Positions 7,193 through 7,353 of a DNA stretch of 7,353 nt are shown in pieces. Position numbers and translations under genes: made by a program. The stretch's first letter is position 1. Every line of letters starts with the position of its first letter. The notes below the pieces were generated by a model. It saw nothing but the letters and a program-made list of their open reading frames with translations, ran no database searches and had not been told where the DNA came from. Source of the DNA: an uncultured Flavobacterium sp. (GTDB lineage: Bacteria; Bacteroidota; Bacteroidia; Flavobacteriales; Flavobacteriaceae); the NCBI GenBank assembly GCA_946479395.1, contig CAMLFV010000131.1, positions 1 to 7,353 of the forward strand, given 5' to 3'.

Positions 7193-7353
7193 ATTGCGAT
7201 GCTCTTATCTGGTTTACTAATTTGTCTGATTCTATCTGTCCGTCTTTCAAAAACACAATACGCTTGGTCATTTCGGCAATATCGGGTTCGTGCGTAACAA
7301 CCAATACAGTTTTACCTTCGTCGTTAATCTGCTGAATCAAATCCATCACCTCG
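7185..7353 (-). CDS. ABC transporter ATPase, MacB/LolD class (C-terminal fragment only)
   Basis: Only the last 55 codons and the TAG stop are in the window; the 5' part lies beyond the right edge. I read the frame by hand from 7352 to 7185. The fragment contains the segment TVLVVTHEPDIAEMTKRIVF, whose histidine is the H-loop (switch) residue of ABC ATPases, followed by LKDGQIESD, the typical end of MacB/LolD-class domains. E. coli MacB has a very similar stretch. Walker A, the signature motif and Walker B would lie outside the window, so an intact catalytic site cannot be confirmed. It would hydrolyse ATP to drive the two permeases encoded next. Its stop overlaps the start of permease 1 by 8 nt (shared ATGTTTAG), pointing to translational coupling and a fixed subunit ratio. 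Confidence 0.95.
   Translation of the reverse strand, partial: EVMDLIQQINDEGKTVLVVTHEPDIAEMTKRIVFLKDGQIESDKLVNQIRASQYV

Overview
The window is a low-GC, AT-rich piece of a Bacteroidetes chromosome, most likely from the class Flavobacteriia. The genus cannot be fixed from the sequence. The evidence is the family signature of the proteins (TolC beginning with a WTLEECV-type motif, paired stand-alone MacB-type permeases, a patatin/beta-barrel fusion), the AT-rich codon use, mostly weak ribosome binding sites, and a TAnnTTTG-type promoter element. Every convincing gene lies on the minus strand, so transcription runs from high to low coordinates.

Right to centre (7353 to 2029) is a tripartite ABC export operon in the order: ABC ATPase (only its last 55 codons are in the window), MacB-type permease 1, MacB-type permease 2, periplasmic adaptor (HlyD/MacA type), outer membrane channel (TolC type). 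The first three genes are packed tightly: an 8-nt stop/start overlap, then a 1-nt gap. The adaptor and channel follow after spacers of 121 and 71 nt that consist mostly of degenerate 7- and 8-nt tandem repeats and show no recognisable promoter. The operon closes with a strong intrinsic terminator at 1996-2023. Together the products would form an inner-membrane ATPase/permease complex, probably with the two different permeases paired, linked through the adaptor to a TolC channel. The substrate cannot be read from the sequence.

Left (1 to 1908) is a separate gene for a secreted patatin-like phospholipase fused to a POTRA-like region and a BamA/TpsB-type beta barrel, the layout of type Vd (PlpD/FplA-like) autotransporters. 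Its C-terminal end lies outside the window. It has its own possible promoter in the 87 nt between the upstream terminator and its start.

The pump and the patatin fusion belong to known families. The least explained part is the repeat architecture of the two intra-operon spacers: one is tiled almost exactly by nine 8-nt units running from the last base of a stop codon to the base before the next start codon, with a change of unit orientation that gives a possible hairpin.
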